A DNA stretch of 41,953 nucleotides from an uncultured Verrucomicrobiota bacterium (GTDB lineage Bacteria; Verrucomicrobiota; Verrucomicrobiia; Limisphaerales; UBA9464): contig CAIVQB010000145.1 of the NCBI GenBank assembly GCA_903907925.1, positions 1 to 41,953 of the forward strand. The letters are read 5' to 3'. A model generated the notes under the pieces. The model did no database searches, was not told the origin of the DNA, and was given only the letters and a program-made list of their open reading frames with translations. Below are positions 15,660 to 24,404 of this stretch, one piece after another (within the stretch, counting starts at the first letter, position 1; every line of letters begins with the position of its first letter). Both the position numbers and the translations under genes were made by a program.

Positions 15660-15756
15660 AATAAAGCGGCAGGAGGATAGTACGTGTCCGTACCTTTGGA
15701 AGCCGTAAGTTTTGCCGGGCTCTCATCCGGAACGAGTCAGAGGAAGACACAGGCAG

Positions 15757-15829
15757 GACACTGATTGCACGAATGGACACGGATTTGGACAGGATGGACG
15801 GAATGAACTGAATTCCTGCAAGCAGTGTC
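15757..15829. repeat. Dispersed inverted repeat, copy B (internally shortened)
   Basis: The left arm 15757-15785 matches that of copy A with few changes (GACACTGATTGCACGAAT start). The right end 15810-15829 matches the outer 20 nt of the right arm with two mismatches. The inner part of the right arm is missing. It sits in the 328-nt gap 15660-15987 between the ANL gene and a PEP-CTERM gene, which otherwise holds only the two shorter repeat pieces at 15891 and 15970. Confidence 0.75.
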
Positions 15830-15890
15830 TCCGTTCCAGCCCCCGGCAGGACAAATCTCGCGATGAGTCGAGCGGACGTGGCTCCCAGAA

Positions 15891-15910
15891 CCGCGTAAAC
15901 GCGGAACTCC
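15891..15910 (-). repeat. Short palindromic repeat, inverted copy of part of 19885-19946
   Basis: CCGCGTAAACGCGG followed by AACTCC is the exact 20-nt reverse complement of 19887-19906. It contains the small CCGCGT/ACGCGG hairpin. It lies in the gap downstream of the PEP-CTERM gene that ends at 15988. Confidence 0.75.
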
Positions 15911-15969
15911 CGCCGCGTTTCCCTCTTCAACTCTTCAACCTCTCGACAATTCAACCCACCGGCTTCCTT

Positions 15970-15995
15970 CCGTGCAAATCTGTGCAATCAGTGTC
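15970..15995. repeat. Dispersed inverted repeat, fragment C (right arm only)
   Basis: AATCTGTGCAATCAGTGTC here matches the right arm of copy A at 9632-9650 closely. It spans the 3' end of the PEP-CTERM gene, whose TGA (15990-15988) lies within it. Confidence 0.7.
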
Positions 15996-16710
15996 TCATC
16001 TTCGAGATCGCGACCGAATCGCAGGGTGTTGCCGGAGTGCCCCGAGCGTTGCGCCGCCACCAGGTGACTCCCGTCAAACCAGCCATGGCGACGATGGCCG
16101 CCCAGGTTCCCGGTTCGGGCACGGCCTCGCCGGTCAGGGTGAGGCTCCAACTCGCCAGACGCATGGTGCCGCCGGCTTCCAAGTCGCCCACGCTGATCCG
16201 CCAATCCCCGTTGCCGGTCTCTCCGTTGAAGACGTCCAACAGTTCCGGACGCAGGGTATCGATCGGATTCACCCGTCCGTCCGGCTGATAGGTGCCGGTC
16301 AGGACCCCGGAGTCCAGTGTCGCCAGGTGCACGTCACTGGCGGCCAGATCGCTGAAGGTGACATTCCAACCGTCGTACGGCTGCCCCACTGAGTCCGTCC
16401 CGCTGAAACCGGCGCGGTTGAGCAGCACGCTGGTGAGGCTGAGGTTCTTGTTGAGGAGGACCACCATCTCGCCGGCGAAACCACTGCTGGCCGGTGTTCC
16501 CACCAGGTTCAGGCTGATTTGAACCTGGGTGAGCGAGAAAATGGAGGAGTCGCTGATGGTTTGGAGAAACGACAACGGCGGATCCTGGAAATCCGGGATG
16601 TCGGTCCCGACCGTGAAGGTGCGGGTCGGTTCGGTGATGATCGTCGCCGAGGCGACCGTGCCGGACAGCAGCGCGAGGGCGAGGAACAGCGGCGTGCGGG
16701 ATACGTTCAT
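15988..16710 (-). CDS. PEP-CTERM protein with P-domain-like (proprotein-convertase-like) fold
   Basis: 240 residues from ATG 16710. A signal peptide (MNVSRTPLFLALALLSGTV) probably ends after VASA. The central part resembles bacterial P/Homo B-type beta domains, with VVLLNKN, GDWRISVGDLEAGGTMRLA and then SWSLTLTG at about 180-205. VPEPGTWAAIVAMAGLTGV and WWRRNAR then form a PEP-CTERM sorting signal. It carries an unusual extra tail of about 17 residues after the basic cluster, ending SKMRH, whose last codons and stop are supplied by a dispersed repeat fragment. It is probably exported and anchored or released at the cell surface. It lies downstream of the 980-residue secreted protein on the same strand, 62 nt apart. 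Confidence 0.85.
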   Translation of the reverse strand: MNVSRTPLFLALALLSGTVASATIITEPTRTFTVGTDIPDFQDPPLSFLQTISDSSIFSLTQVQISLNLVGTPASSGFAGEMVVLLNKNLSLTSVLLNRAGFSGTDSVGQPYDGWNVTFSDLAASDVHLATLDSGVLTGTYQPDGRVNPIDTLRPELLDVFNGETGNGDWRISVGDLEAGGTMRLASWSLTLTGEAVPEPGTWAAIVAMAGLTGVTWWRRNARGTPATPCDSVAISKMRH

Positions 16711-16772
16711 GGCTGGGAAGGGAAGGGAGGTGAACCGTGGAAGTCAGGGGTGGCGGGGACGATGGAGGCCGG

Positions 16773-19715
16773 TCAGGGATTGGGAATCGCCCGGTAGAAA
16801 CGGGCGGCGTCCGGTGGATTGACGTCGGTATGGATGAACACGGCGTTGTCCGGCGCGGTGTAGGTGGCCAACGGGCTGAATTCGTTCCAGGTGTAGGGCG
16901 AGCTGGTGCTGGTCGAATACTGCACCCGGTAGGAATTCCCCGGCACGCCGATGAAATAGACGATGAAATCCGTCCCGCTGGCCACGATCCGGACGGCATT
17001 GGGATCCCCGCTGTTCGCTGTGGCCGACACTTCAAGCACGGTCACAGTGCCGGTGGTGGTGTGGCCGCCGGAGCCGTCGCTCAAGGTGTAGGTAAAGCTG
17101 CCGTTGCCGGCGGTGGCGGTCGGTGCGGTGTACACCACGAACCCGCCCGCCAGAGTGACCGTCGCACCCGAAGGCAGTGGATTTCCCACCGCGATGATCG
17201 TCAACGGATCGCTGTCCGCATCGGTGTCGTTGGCGGTCAATACCGTCTTGAGGACCTTGGCCACCTTGGTGTTGTTGCTTCGCACCAGGGTGTCGCCGAC
17301 GGCCACCGGAGCGACGTTGGGATTCAAACCGGTTCCGCTGAGACTGATGTCGAAGGGATTCCGGCTTCCCGGCGCGTTGTCGCTGGCGATGTGGAGCGCC
17401 GCGGTCCGGGATCCGGTGGCGCTGGGATTGAAGGTGACCGTGAAGGTGGCGGAACCGGAACCGGCCGCGATGCTCGTACCGCTCAGGGTGCCGACCGAGA
17501 AGTCACCCGCATTGGCACCGTCGACGGTGACCTGCAATCCGGTGAGCGGGGCCGACAGACCCGGATTGGTAATGGTGAAGGTGCGGGTTGAGCCGGTCGC
17601 TCCGACGGCCACGCTGCCGAAGCTCACCGAACTCACCCCGTCCGTCAGGGCGCCACCCTGCGAGACCGCGATGTCCACCGCGCTGCCGAGGGAGCTCAAC
17701 ACCACATCGTTCCCGGATCCGCCCACGTAGGAGATCGAGTACACCGAGCCGCCCACGGTGAAGGTCGCGCCTTCGGCCAGACCGGTGAAGGTTCCGGTGA
17801 CGGCATCGGTTCCGTCGTTGGCGATGAGTGTGAAGGAATCGCCCGCGAAGGGAACATAGCTGCCTGACAGACTGAGGGTCACACCGGTCAGGTTCACTTT
17901 TCCAATCACGTTCAACTGCTGGTATTGCGTGTCGACAGTGGTGCCGTTCAAGGCAAAGCCCAGGGTGGATCCGGTATGGAATGCCAGCGTTCCCGTGCTG
18001 CTCATGTTGACGTCCGTCGAACTGTTCGCGGCGGTGATGGTGGAGCCTGCGGTCAGATTGACGTTGCCTCCGGCCGAGGTCAGTCCGCCGCCGTTGAAGC
18101 TGATCGCGCCGCCGGAGGTGAGGTTGACCACTGCGTTGCCCGACCGGCTGACGGCGGCGCTGACCGTCATGGCACCGCTGTTGGCATCACCGATGTTGAT
18201 CGTCCCGGCGGTGATGTTGTTGTACTCGGCACTGGAAAGGGTCAGCGGTCCTCCCACCGGATCGGTGGTGCCACCCAGGTCGATCGGGACCGCACTGGTG
18301 TAGGGCAATATCGTCACCGGGCGGGTCCCGGCATTGATGCTTCCACCGAGCTTGGCGCTGTTGGCGGTCAGAGAAATGGACCCGGTGGATCCGCAGGAAA
18401 CCGCGCCGAGAACCAGACCCGTTGCCGGCTGGGTGGTGCTGGTGCCGGCACCCTCGACCCCGGTGATGCTGACGCTGCCGGCCGTGGATTGAATGCTGCC
18501 GGCGAGATAGGTGCCGACGTTGTCGAATTGCTGGCTCGCCGTTCCGGTACCGCCGGTTCCGGTGATCGAGATATTGCCGCCGGCCTTGATCAGACCGTTG
18601 TTGAACACGCCGTAGCTCGACGTGAGCGTGGTCGCGTTGCCCGTTCCAGTGTTCCGGGTATTTCCGCCGGTTCCATTGATGGTGATGGAGCCCGTTCCGC
18701 CGGCTTGAATGGACACCCGCGCGGTGCTGGTTCCCTCGATGTCCACACCGATGTGAAGGTTGCCGACCGAGGTGCCGTCGCCGCCACCGGTGCCGGTGAT
18801 GTTGATGTCGCCACCGCTGGTCGCGATGGAGGAGAAGGCCGGACTGTATCCCTGAAAAATAACGCCCCGATGGTAGAACTGTCCGCTGCTGGCGCCACCG
18901 GTGCCGACGATGGTGATCGTGCCGGTGCCGCTGAGGACGTTTCCGCCGCCCTGACCGACGTAGCCGATGCGGACGCCGGCCTGGATGAGCCCGCTGTTGC
19001 CGCCACGGCCCTTGAGGGTGATCTGGCCCGAACCGGTGGATTGGATCGTGCCGCCGCTCGCCAGGTCGACGCCGATAAAGCTGCCGCTGGTGGGCGTTGC
19101 CTGCTGGTTGCCTTCGATCTGGATGTTGCCGTTCACCGTGGAGACCACCGCACCGCTCAACGACACGTACTGACTGGCCCGCAGGTCCACACTGCCGGTG
19201 CCGGACAACGCGAGGGTCTTCGATCCCGCCACGGTGATCGCATCCACGCCGGGTGTCGCGGTGTCGTCCTGAAGATTGACGTTCAGGTTCGCGTCGGCGG
19301 CGAAGGTGATGTTGCCGTTGAAGTTGATGGAATCGTTCCCGGCATCACCGTTGACGGTCAGGCTGGGAAAGGACGAGGTGAACGAGCCGAAGTTGGCGGT
19401 GTCGTTGCCGGCGCCGAGGTTCAGCGTGACCGATGTGATCGCCGACAGTGAAATGGATCCGGAATCACCGGTGGTGTTGGCAGCGCCGTCCACGCTGAAG
19501 GTGCGACCGCTGACGGCGAACTTGATGTTTCCGGAGGACGGCTCGGTGATGGCCATCGTCTCGCCGTTGCCGGAGGTGTCGGTCACCACAATGGCGTTGC
19601 CAGTGGTGGTGATCGTGTAATCCGCGGCCCGGGCGATTGCCGTGAGCACAATGGTCGAGGCCAGCAGCAGGGAGGACGTCGCAAGGCGGCGTCCAGGAAG
19701 GATCTGATTCTTCAT
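16773..19715 (-). CDS. Large secreted beta-rich protein (beta-helix, choice-of-anchor D and cadherin-like domains)
   Basis: 980 residues. The signal peptide (about 1-30) ends at ARA. Residues of about 30-590 are Gly-, Thr-, Ser- and Asn-rich with many short repeats such as GGNISITGTGG, GSITINGTGG and GSVSITG, typical of right-handed beta-helices of autotransporter-like or filamentous proteins. About 595-690 carry FTLIANDGTDAVTGTFTGL. About 690-800 form an Ig-like choice-of-anchor D domain (FGSVAVGATGSTRTFTITN; FTVTFNPSATGSRTAALHI). About 805-900 form a cadherin-like tandem unit (LTANDTDADSDPLTI; GSFTYTLSDGSGGHT). The end (about 900-980) resembles C-terminal domains of Verrucomicrobial secreted proteins (GNSYRVQYSTS; ARFYRAIPNP). 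No PEP-CTERM signal or autotransporter barrel is visible. An adhesin or extracellular-matrix role is inferred. Confidence 0.85.
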   Translation of the reverse strand: MKNQILPGRRLATSSLLLASTIVLTAIARAADYTITTTGNAIVVTDTSGNGETMAITEPSSGNIKFAVSGRTFSVDGAANTTGDSGSISLSAITSVTLNLGAGNDTANFGSFTSSFPSLTVNGDAGNDSINFNGNITFAADANLNVNLQDDTATPGVDAITVAGSKTLALSGTGSVDLRASQYVSLSGAVVSTVNGNIQIEGNQQATPTSGSFIGVDLASGGTIQSTGSGQITLKGRGGNSGLIQAGVRIGYVGQGGGNVLSGTGTITIVGTGGASSGQFYHRGVIFQGYSPAFSSIATSGGDINITGTGGGDGTSVGNLHIGVDIEGTSTARVSIQAGGTGSITINGTGGNTRNTGTGNATTLTSSYGVFNNGLIKAGGNISITGTGGTGTASQQFDNVGTYLAGSIQSTAGSVSITGVEGAGTSTTQPATGLVLGAVSCGSTGSISLTANSAKLGGSINAGTRPVTILPYTSAVPIDLGGTTDPVGGPLTLSSAEYNNITAGTINIGDANSGAMTVSAAVSRSGNAVVNLTSGGAISFNGGGLTSAGGNVNLTAGSTITAANSSTDVNMSSTGTLAFHTGSTLGFALNGTTVDTQYQQLNVIGKVNLTGVTLSLSGSYVPFAGDSFTLIANDGTDAVTGTFTGLAEGATFTVGGSVYSISYVGGSGNDVVLSSLGSAVDIAVSQGGALTDGVSSVSFGSVAVGATGSTRTFTITNPGLSAPLTGLQVTVDGANAGDFSVGTLSGTSIAAGSGSATFTVTFNPSATGSRTAALHIASDNAPGSRNPFDISLSGTGLNPNVAPVAVGDTLVRSNNTKVAKVLKTVLTANDTDADSDPLTIIAVGNPLPSGATVTLAGGFVVYTAPTATAGNGSFTYTLSDGSGGHTTTGTVTVLEVSATANSGDPNAVRIVASGTDFIVYFIGVPGNSYRVQYSTSTSSPYTWNEFSPLATYTAPDNAVFIHTDVNPPDAARFYRAIPNP

Positions 19716-19884
19716 GGCAAACGTGGACCTCGAGCCCGCTTGGGGAGGGTTGATCCCCGTAAAAATCGCGTGCGCGGTGTCCGTTCACCGTAAAGCAGGG
19801 AAGACCCCGCGGAATCTTACCGGAAAACTTGAGCGTTTTTTTCGGGAGGGTTTTTTGAGCCCCTGGAATTGAGTTCCACCACGC

Positions 19885-19946
19885 CCGGAGTTCCGCGTTT
19901 ACGCGGTCTGCGGGGTTCGCCGAGCCGTCTGAAGACGGTACTCCGG
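19885..19946. repeat. Branched palindromic repeat after the kinase gene
   Basis: The outer arms CCGGAGT (19885-19891) and ACTCCGG (19940-19946) enclose two smaller hairpins: CCGCG-TTTA-CGCGG (19893-19906) and CCGTCT-GA-AGACGG (19925-19938). RNA or single-stranded DNA could fold as a three-way junction. The element ends one base before the TAA of the kinase gene. An exact inverted 20-nt piece is at 15891-15910. The gap 19716-19947 holds no gene; a T- and G-rich tract lies at about 19832-19858. Confidence 0.75.
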
Positions 19947-19947
19947 T

Positions 19948-22900
19948 TTATTGCGGACGGGTGGGCGCTTCCCAGGCTTCGAGGGCGTGGCCGGGGGCGC
20001 TATGGAGGAGGACGGTGTCGTTGGCAGCAAACCGGATCCAATTCCGCGGTGCGATCGGACTCACCCGGAGCCGCAGGTGGCGTTCCCCGCCCGGGGCGGG
20101 AAGGGCATCCCAGAACTGCAGGGTTCGGTCCCCGGAGCTGGTGACGATTCTCCCGTCCTGGGAAACCGCGAGGGCCGTAACTCCCCCGGTCTGCGCCCGC
20201 CAACGCTCGGATTCCAATTCCTGACCGTTGTTGGCGTCGAAGACCCGCACCCAGCCATCCTCGTTTCCGACGAACAGGCGGCGACCGTCGGGATGAAAGG
20301 CGACGGCGGTGTCATAATCCTCGGCCGTTCCCAGCGAAACGAATCCCCCAGTGATCGCGTCGGCACGATACAATCGCGCGTGGTGTCCGATGAATCCAGT
20401 CACGGCAATCCTCCGTCCGTCTGGCGAAAGATCGACCGCATTGACCCCGCTCGCTCCATACAACATGCGTTGATCGTCCGTTCCCGAGGTGGTGTGGGAT
20501 TCCAGATTCAGCACCAGCAACTTGCCCGGAATGAGACCGACCAGGGTACGTTCATCGCTCGAGAGAATACCCCGGACGACGACCCCGAAACCCGGGTGGG
20601 ACGGAATTCCCTTCACCCGCCAGAGTTCGTGCGGTGGGCTGTTGGCGTTCGTGATTGGGGACCAGACGAAGAGTTCGCCGGTTTCGAAATGACGCGTCAC
20701 GGCGCGGCCGTCGCTGAGGACCGCGAGGGGGTAGTGCCACTCGGGATATGGAATGCGCCGTCCGGAAGTCCGGTCCCAGAGCCAGGTGCGATTGGTGTCG
20801 GCACGGTACAGTGCGAACCGACCATTGGCCGAGGCGGCTGGATGTTCCCAGAAATTCGCGGTCGAGATTCCACCCACCCGGGCCTGGGGAGCGGAAGCGA
20901 TCAGAGGCCAGAGGCGGAGCGAGCCGTCGTCGCCCACAGTTGCGAGCGGTGCGGTTCCGGGGACTCCGGGGGAAAAGGTCAGGTCCCGGATGCGTTCGGT
21001 ATTTCCGAGCAGAAAACCGAACTGCCCGCCGCCGGCCGAGCGGCTGAGTAAATCGGTCGGAGGTGTTTGCGGACCGGCTTCGCCGATGGGTTGTCCCAGA
21101 CCGGGAGCGGCCTCATCGTCGTAGGTGGGCGATGCGATTGATGCCGTGCCGATCCGAAACGTCCGCAGCGAAGAATCACCGCTGGCGACGGCGAGGACCG
21201 GTTGATCCGGGCTGAATGCGAGCGCATGAATCTGTGCCGGCAACGAGGCTTCGAGTACGGGCGCCTGGGTGTTGAGGTCATACACCGAGACGTCGGAAGC
21301 CGTTCGCGCCTGGTGGCCGATGGCGACGGCGAGATAGTGGCGATCGGCGGAAAAGGCCAGAAGCGCGGGGGATCCGTGGATTGGAATAATCCGTTTTGCC
21401 GGGGAGCTTTGCAGCGTAGCCACTGGAACGAGATTCGTTCGCGGAAGCACCTCGATCTGCATGCCGCGGGGATTGTCGCGGGACCACGCGAGCCATTCCC
21501 GATCCGGAGAAAGGACGACCGGACCGAAGATGCCATCGAGGATCCGTTCTGTGGCGCGGGTCGTGATATTGAAGATGCCGGACGAAGCGGTTCCGGCTGC
21601 ACCCCAAACATTGTTGCCGGCAAAGAGGACCCGCTCGTCGTCGATCCATACGCCGCCCATGTGACGGCCGGCGGTGGAATGGATCAGGGCACCCGTCGCG
21701 GTCTCGGCGACGATGAGGATGTCACCATCGCCGCACAGGAAGCGTTTCCCGTCGGGTGAAAACGTGAGGACCTGAAAGCCGGTGTCGACGGCGATCTGCG
21801 TGTGTTGCGCGCGGACGTTCGGCACGGTGGGACCGACGGTCACGGCCAGAGTCACAGGATCAAACCAGCGGATCACCCGGTCGCTGGTGAGCACCGCGAG
21901 GTTTTTTCGAATCGAATCCCACGCCACACACCGGGGTTCCCGGGGAGCGAGGTTCAGCGAACCCGCGTCGTCACCCCGGCACAGCCAATCCAGGAGCCGC
22001 CATTCAAAGCCGCGCCGTTCAGGATCCATTCCCGCCAGCAAGTGTCGCGTATGTCCCAGATCCCCCTGCGCCCGCGCCGAGAATGCCTGGGCCACCGTGG
22101 CGAAGTATGCGTGATCCCTGGCCCTGACTTCCGCGGCATGGGCGAGAAGGGCGTTTTGATCGGCGTGACGTCGCGCGGTCTCGGCCCGACGCCACAGGAC
22201 TGTTGAGACGCCGGCTCCGGACACCAGCGTGAGCAGCAGAAAGGCGGCGAGGAGGGAGATCTTCTTGTTGCGACGCACCCACTTTCCGGCGCGTTCCAGC
22301 GGAGTCACGGCGCGGGAATGAATGGGTTCACCGCGAAGCCACCGATCCAACTCGTCGGCGAGCCCGCCCGCGCTGGCGGGGCGCCGGGCGGGATCCTTGT
22401 CGAGGCAGCGCAGGCAGAGGGTTTCGAGATCGCGGAAGGCGGACCGGGACGATTCATGAATCGAAGGCGTCGAGTCGCCCGGGCGCGTGGTCTGAAGTGC
22501 GCGTACCTGGCTGGGTGGCACGGGATCGACGTCGAGGATTCGTCGAAAAATATCCTCCTGACTCTCGCCCGAAAACGGCAGTTGGCCGGTGGTGAGTTGG
22601 TAGAGAATGGTGCCCAGGGCCCATATGTCGCTGGCCGTGCTGATGTCGCGGACCCGTCCGGCGGCTTGTTCTGGCGACATGTGGTGCGGCGTCCCCAGAT
22701 GCGCGGAGGACATCGTGAGGGAGCTGTCCTCATTCATCAGCTTGGCCAGACCGAAGTCGGTCAGGAACGGCACGCCCGAGCCGTCGAAGAGAACATTGGC
22801 CGGCTTCAGATCGCGATGCAGGACGCCGTGTTGATGCGCGTGTTGCACGGCGCGGGCGATGGTGGAAACGAGACCGGCGGCGTCGCGATCAGAGATTCGC

Positions 22901-23400
22901 GGTCCGGGCTTGGCGATCCGCTGCGCCAGCGATCCGCCCTCCATCAGCTTCATTGAAATGAACGGCTGACGGCGATGCTCGCCCACTTCGAACACTGGAA
23001 CGATGTGGGGATGGTCGAGCCGGGCCGCCGTTTCCGCCTCCAACCGGAAGCGCGCCTTGTCGGAGTCGCCCACCAGAAACACGCTTCGAAACAGCTTCAG
23101 GGCGACGATTCGACGCGTCCGGGTGTCTTCGGCTTCGTAGACAGCGCCGGAGCCGCCGACGGCGATCTCCCGACGCACGACATACGGCCCGAGTCGGCAG
23201 GGCAACGCGGTGGCGTCGAAACCGGTGTCCATGGGAGCGACATCGTCGATGGGGGCGGGCGTGACGTTTTCACTGTCCCTGGCGGGAAAGGCGTCTTCGA
23301 ACAGGACCTGCGAAAGCGCGCAGGCCGCGCAGGGTTGTTGCGCGGGGACGGGCGCGCCACAGGTGCGGCAGTGGCGGGCGGAGCCGGGCTCGGTGCTCAT
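19948..23400 (-). CDS. Membrane Ser/Thr protein kinase with WD40-like beta-propeller sensor
   Basis: 1150 residues. The N-terminus has a possible zinc-ribbon (CRTC at 11-14, CAAC at 24-27). The Hanks-type kinase domain (about 73-355) is complete: Gly loop VGGSGAVYEA (81-90), Lys102 in VALKLF, catalytic HRDLKPANV (195-203), DFG (215-217) and SPE (242-244). A single transmembrane helix (about 381-402) leads to a coiled-coil-like Ala/Arg stretch and then WD40-type repeats (about 470-1150) with phrases like LTFSPDGKRFL, LAFSPDQPVLAVASGD and VTALAVSQDGRIVTSSGD. The propeller is therefore probably extracytoplasmic, with the kinase in the cytoplasm. The ECF sigma gene lies just upstream (99 nt) on the same strand, an arrangement known in PVC bacteria where the kinase may act on the sigma factor. 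Here that is an inference. Confidence 0.93.
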   Translation of the reverse strand: MSTEPGSARHCRTCGAPVPAQQPCAACALSQVLFEDAFPARDSENVTPAPIDDVAPMDTGFDATALPCRLGPYVVRREIAVGGSGAVYEAEDTRTRRIVALKLFRSVFLVGDSDKARFRLEAETAARLDHPHIVPVFEVGEHRRQPFISMKLMEGGSLAQRIAKPGPRISDRDAAGLVSTIARAVQHAHQHGVLHRDLKPANVLFDGSGVPFLTDFGLAKLMNEDSSLTMSSAHLGTPHHMSPEQAAGRVRDISTASDIWALGTILYQLTTGQLPFSGESQEDIFRRILDVDPVPPSQVRALQTTRPGDSTPSIHESSRSAFRDLETLCLRCLDKDPARRPASAGGLADELDRWLRGEPIHSRAVTPLERAGKWVRRNKKISLLAAFLLLTLVSGAGVSTVLWRRAETARRHADQNALLAHAAEVRARDHAYFATVAQAFSARAQGDLGHTRHLLAGMDPERRGFEWRLLDWLCRGDDAGSLNLAPREPRCVAWDSIRKNLAVLTSDRVIRWFDPVTLAVTVGPTVPNVRAQHTQIAVDTGFQVLTFSPDGKRFLCGDGDILIVAETATGALIHSTAGRHMGGVWIDDERVLFAGNNVWGAAGTASSGIFNITTRATERILDGIFGPVVLSPDREWLAWSRDNPRGMQIEVLPRTNLVPVATLQSSPAKRIIPIHGSPALLAFSADRHYLAVAIGHQARTASDVSVYDLNTQAPVLEASLPAQIHALAFSPDQPVLAVASGDSSLRTFRIGTASIASPTYDDEAAPGLGQPIGEAGPQTPPTDLLSRSAGGGQFGFLLGNTERIRDLTFSPGVPGTAPLATVGDDGSLRLWPLIASAPQARVGGISTANFWEHPAASANGRFALYRADTNRTWLWDRTSGRRIPYPEWHYPLAVLSDGRAVTRHFETGELFVWSPITNANSPPHELWRVKGIPSHPGFGVVVRGILSSDERTLVGLIPGKLLVLNLESHTTSGTDDQRMLYGASGVNAVDLSPDGRRIAVTGFIGHHARLYRADAITGGFVSLGTAEDYDTAVAFHPDGRRLFVGNEDGWVRVFDANNGQELESERWRAQTGGVTALAVSQDGRIVTSSGDRTLQFWDALPAPGGERHLRLRVSPIAPRNWIRFAANDTVLLHSAPGHALEAWEAPTRPQ

Positions 23401-23499
23401 CGACGCCTTAATTCGGAAACGAAGGGATCCACATCAACAGAAAGCAGGGAAGAGAGGGCGATTCCTTACGGGATCACCGCGGTTCCGTGGGGCATTGAT

Positions 23500-24246
23500 T
23501 CATTGCCGGAGGAGTCGAACCAAGTGACGGAGTTCGTCGTCCACCTCGGATTCATCGGGAACGGTGGCCCGGATTTCGGATCGGACCCGGGTGGCGAACT
23601 GCTGGCGCAGGTCGTGGGCGGCCTTGTTGACCGCCCCCTCGGTCATTCCCAGTCGAAGCGCGATAGTCCGGTGGGTTTCGGCGTCCGGACTGCCCTCCAG
23701 TGAGATGCGGAGCGCGGCGAAAAGTTCGGCCCGACCCGACCAGGCCTCTCCAACCAGGCTCAGCGCCCGGGAGAAAACACCGCGTGCCCAGGCGCGCTCG
23801 AAGGCAATGTCCGGAGTGTCGCCGTCGCGGGCCGGCGGTTCGGCGCGCAACGCCTCCAATTCCTCCAGCGGCAACGGGACGATTCCTCCGCCCCGTTTGA
23901 CGGCGTGGTCCCGATCGTTTTGATCCCGCACCCAGCGCCGGAGGGCCACCAGCAGAAAATTCCGGAAGCGTCCGTCGCCGGGACGCACCTCGCGGAGAAA
24001 ATCGCGGCTCAGCAGATAGGCGAAGAACCCCTGAACCTGATCGGCCGCCGTATCCGGATCCGCACCCCGCTGGCGCAGATAGATGTAGAGGGGTTGCCAG
24101 TAGGCGTGCGCCAACCGCTCGAGGGCCTGGAGGGAAGCCGGGGCGTCCGCGTCACCCACCGCGAGAATGGCCGACCACATCGTGGCCGGAAAGAGACCCG
24201 GCTGAGTCGGCGCCGGGGCGGGACTGGGCTGGATGCCAGGCTTCAA
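23500..24246 (-). CDS. ECF-type RNA polymerase sigma factor (PVC kinase-associated type)
   Basis: 248 residues. The best-supported start is TTG at 24246; the family core begins at FPATMWSAILAVGD (about residue 19). Region 2-like sequence YWQPLYIYLRQRG, then DTAADQVQGFFAYLL and RFRNFLLVALRRWV, match the sigma-70 ECF proteins of Planctomycetes and Verrucomicrobia. Region 4-like helix-turn-helix is near 190-215 (THRTIALRLGMTEGAVNKAA). A C-terminal tail of about 25 residues (VDDELRHLVRLLRQ end) is typical of this group. The divergent neighbour side has no anti-sigma gene. The kinase directly downstream is the likely regulator, possibly by phosphorylation. Targets may include the secreted proteins further downstream. 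Confidence 0.9.
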   Translation of the reverse strand: MKPGIQPSPAPAPTQPGLFPATMWSAILAVGDADAPASLQALERLAHAYWQPLYIYLRQRGADPDTAADQVQGFFAYLLSRDFLREVRPGDGRFRNFLLVALRRWVRDQNDRDHAVKRGGGIVPLPLEELEALRAEPPARDGDTPDIAFERAWARGVFSRALSLVGEAWSGRAELFAALRISLEGSPDAETHRTIALRLGMTEGAVNKAAHDLRQQFATRVRSEIRATVPDESEVDDELRHLVRLLRQ

Positions 24247-24364
24247 ACCGGGCCGAACCTGTCACCGTGCGCGGCCTTGAAACGAGGGAAAAGATTCCGG
24301 GGTTTCCCTTCTTCCCTGGCTTCCAAAGAAAACGGGCGGGAACCCCCGGCGAGTCCCGCCCGAC

Positions 24365-24397
24365 AAAAAAGACATCCCGGAGCCGGCTCCGGGATGT
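24365..24397 (-). terminator. Rho-independent terminator of the PQQ-propeller gene
   Basis: A perfect 26-bp palindrome occupies 24372-24397 (half-site ACATCCCGGAGCC). On the minus strand it is followed by CTTTTTTG (T run at 24370-24365). It begins 8 nt after the stop of the minus-strand gene ending at 24405. The gap 24247-24404 contains nothing else I can identify. Confidence 0.93.
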
Positions 24398-24404
24398 TGA
24401 AATC

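Noticed and set aside
14055-15680. Plus-strand frame of about 541 codons across the acyltransferase and ANL genes
   Set aside because: It crosses several well-supported minus-strand genes and their junctions and shows no family features; a GC-rich antisense artefact.
17925-19451. Long plus-strand reading frame (about 508 codons) opposite the secreted beta-rich protein
   Set aside because: It is the antisense of a Gly/Thr-rich gene with signal peptide and recognisable domains; the antisense product is Gly/Arg/Asp-rich without any domain.
16773-19715. CRISPR-like or tandem DNA repeats in the secreted-protein gene
   Set aside because: The repetition is of short Gly/Thr protein motifs with varying spacing; there is no constant repeat-spacer pattern.
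24372-24397. 26-bp perfect palindrome as a protein-binding operator
   Set aside because: It is followed by a run of T on the minus strand immediately after a gene end, so an intrinsic terminator explains it better.
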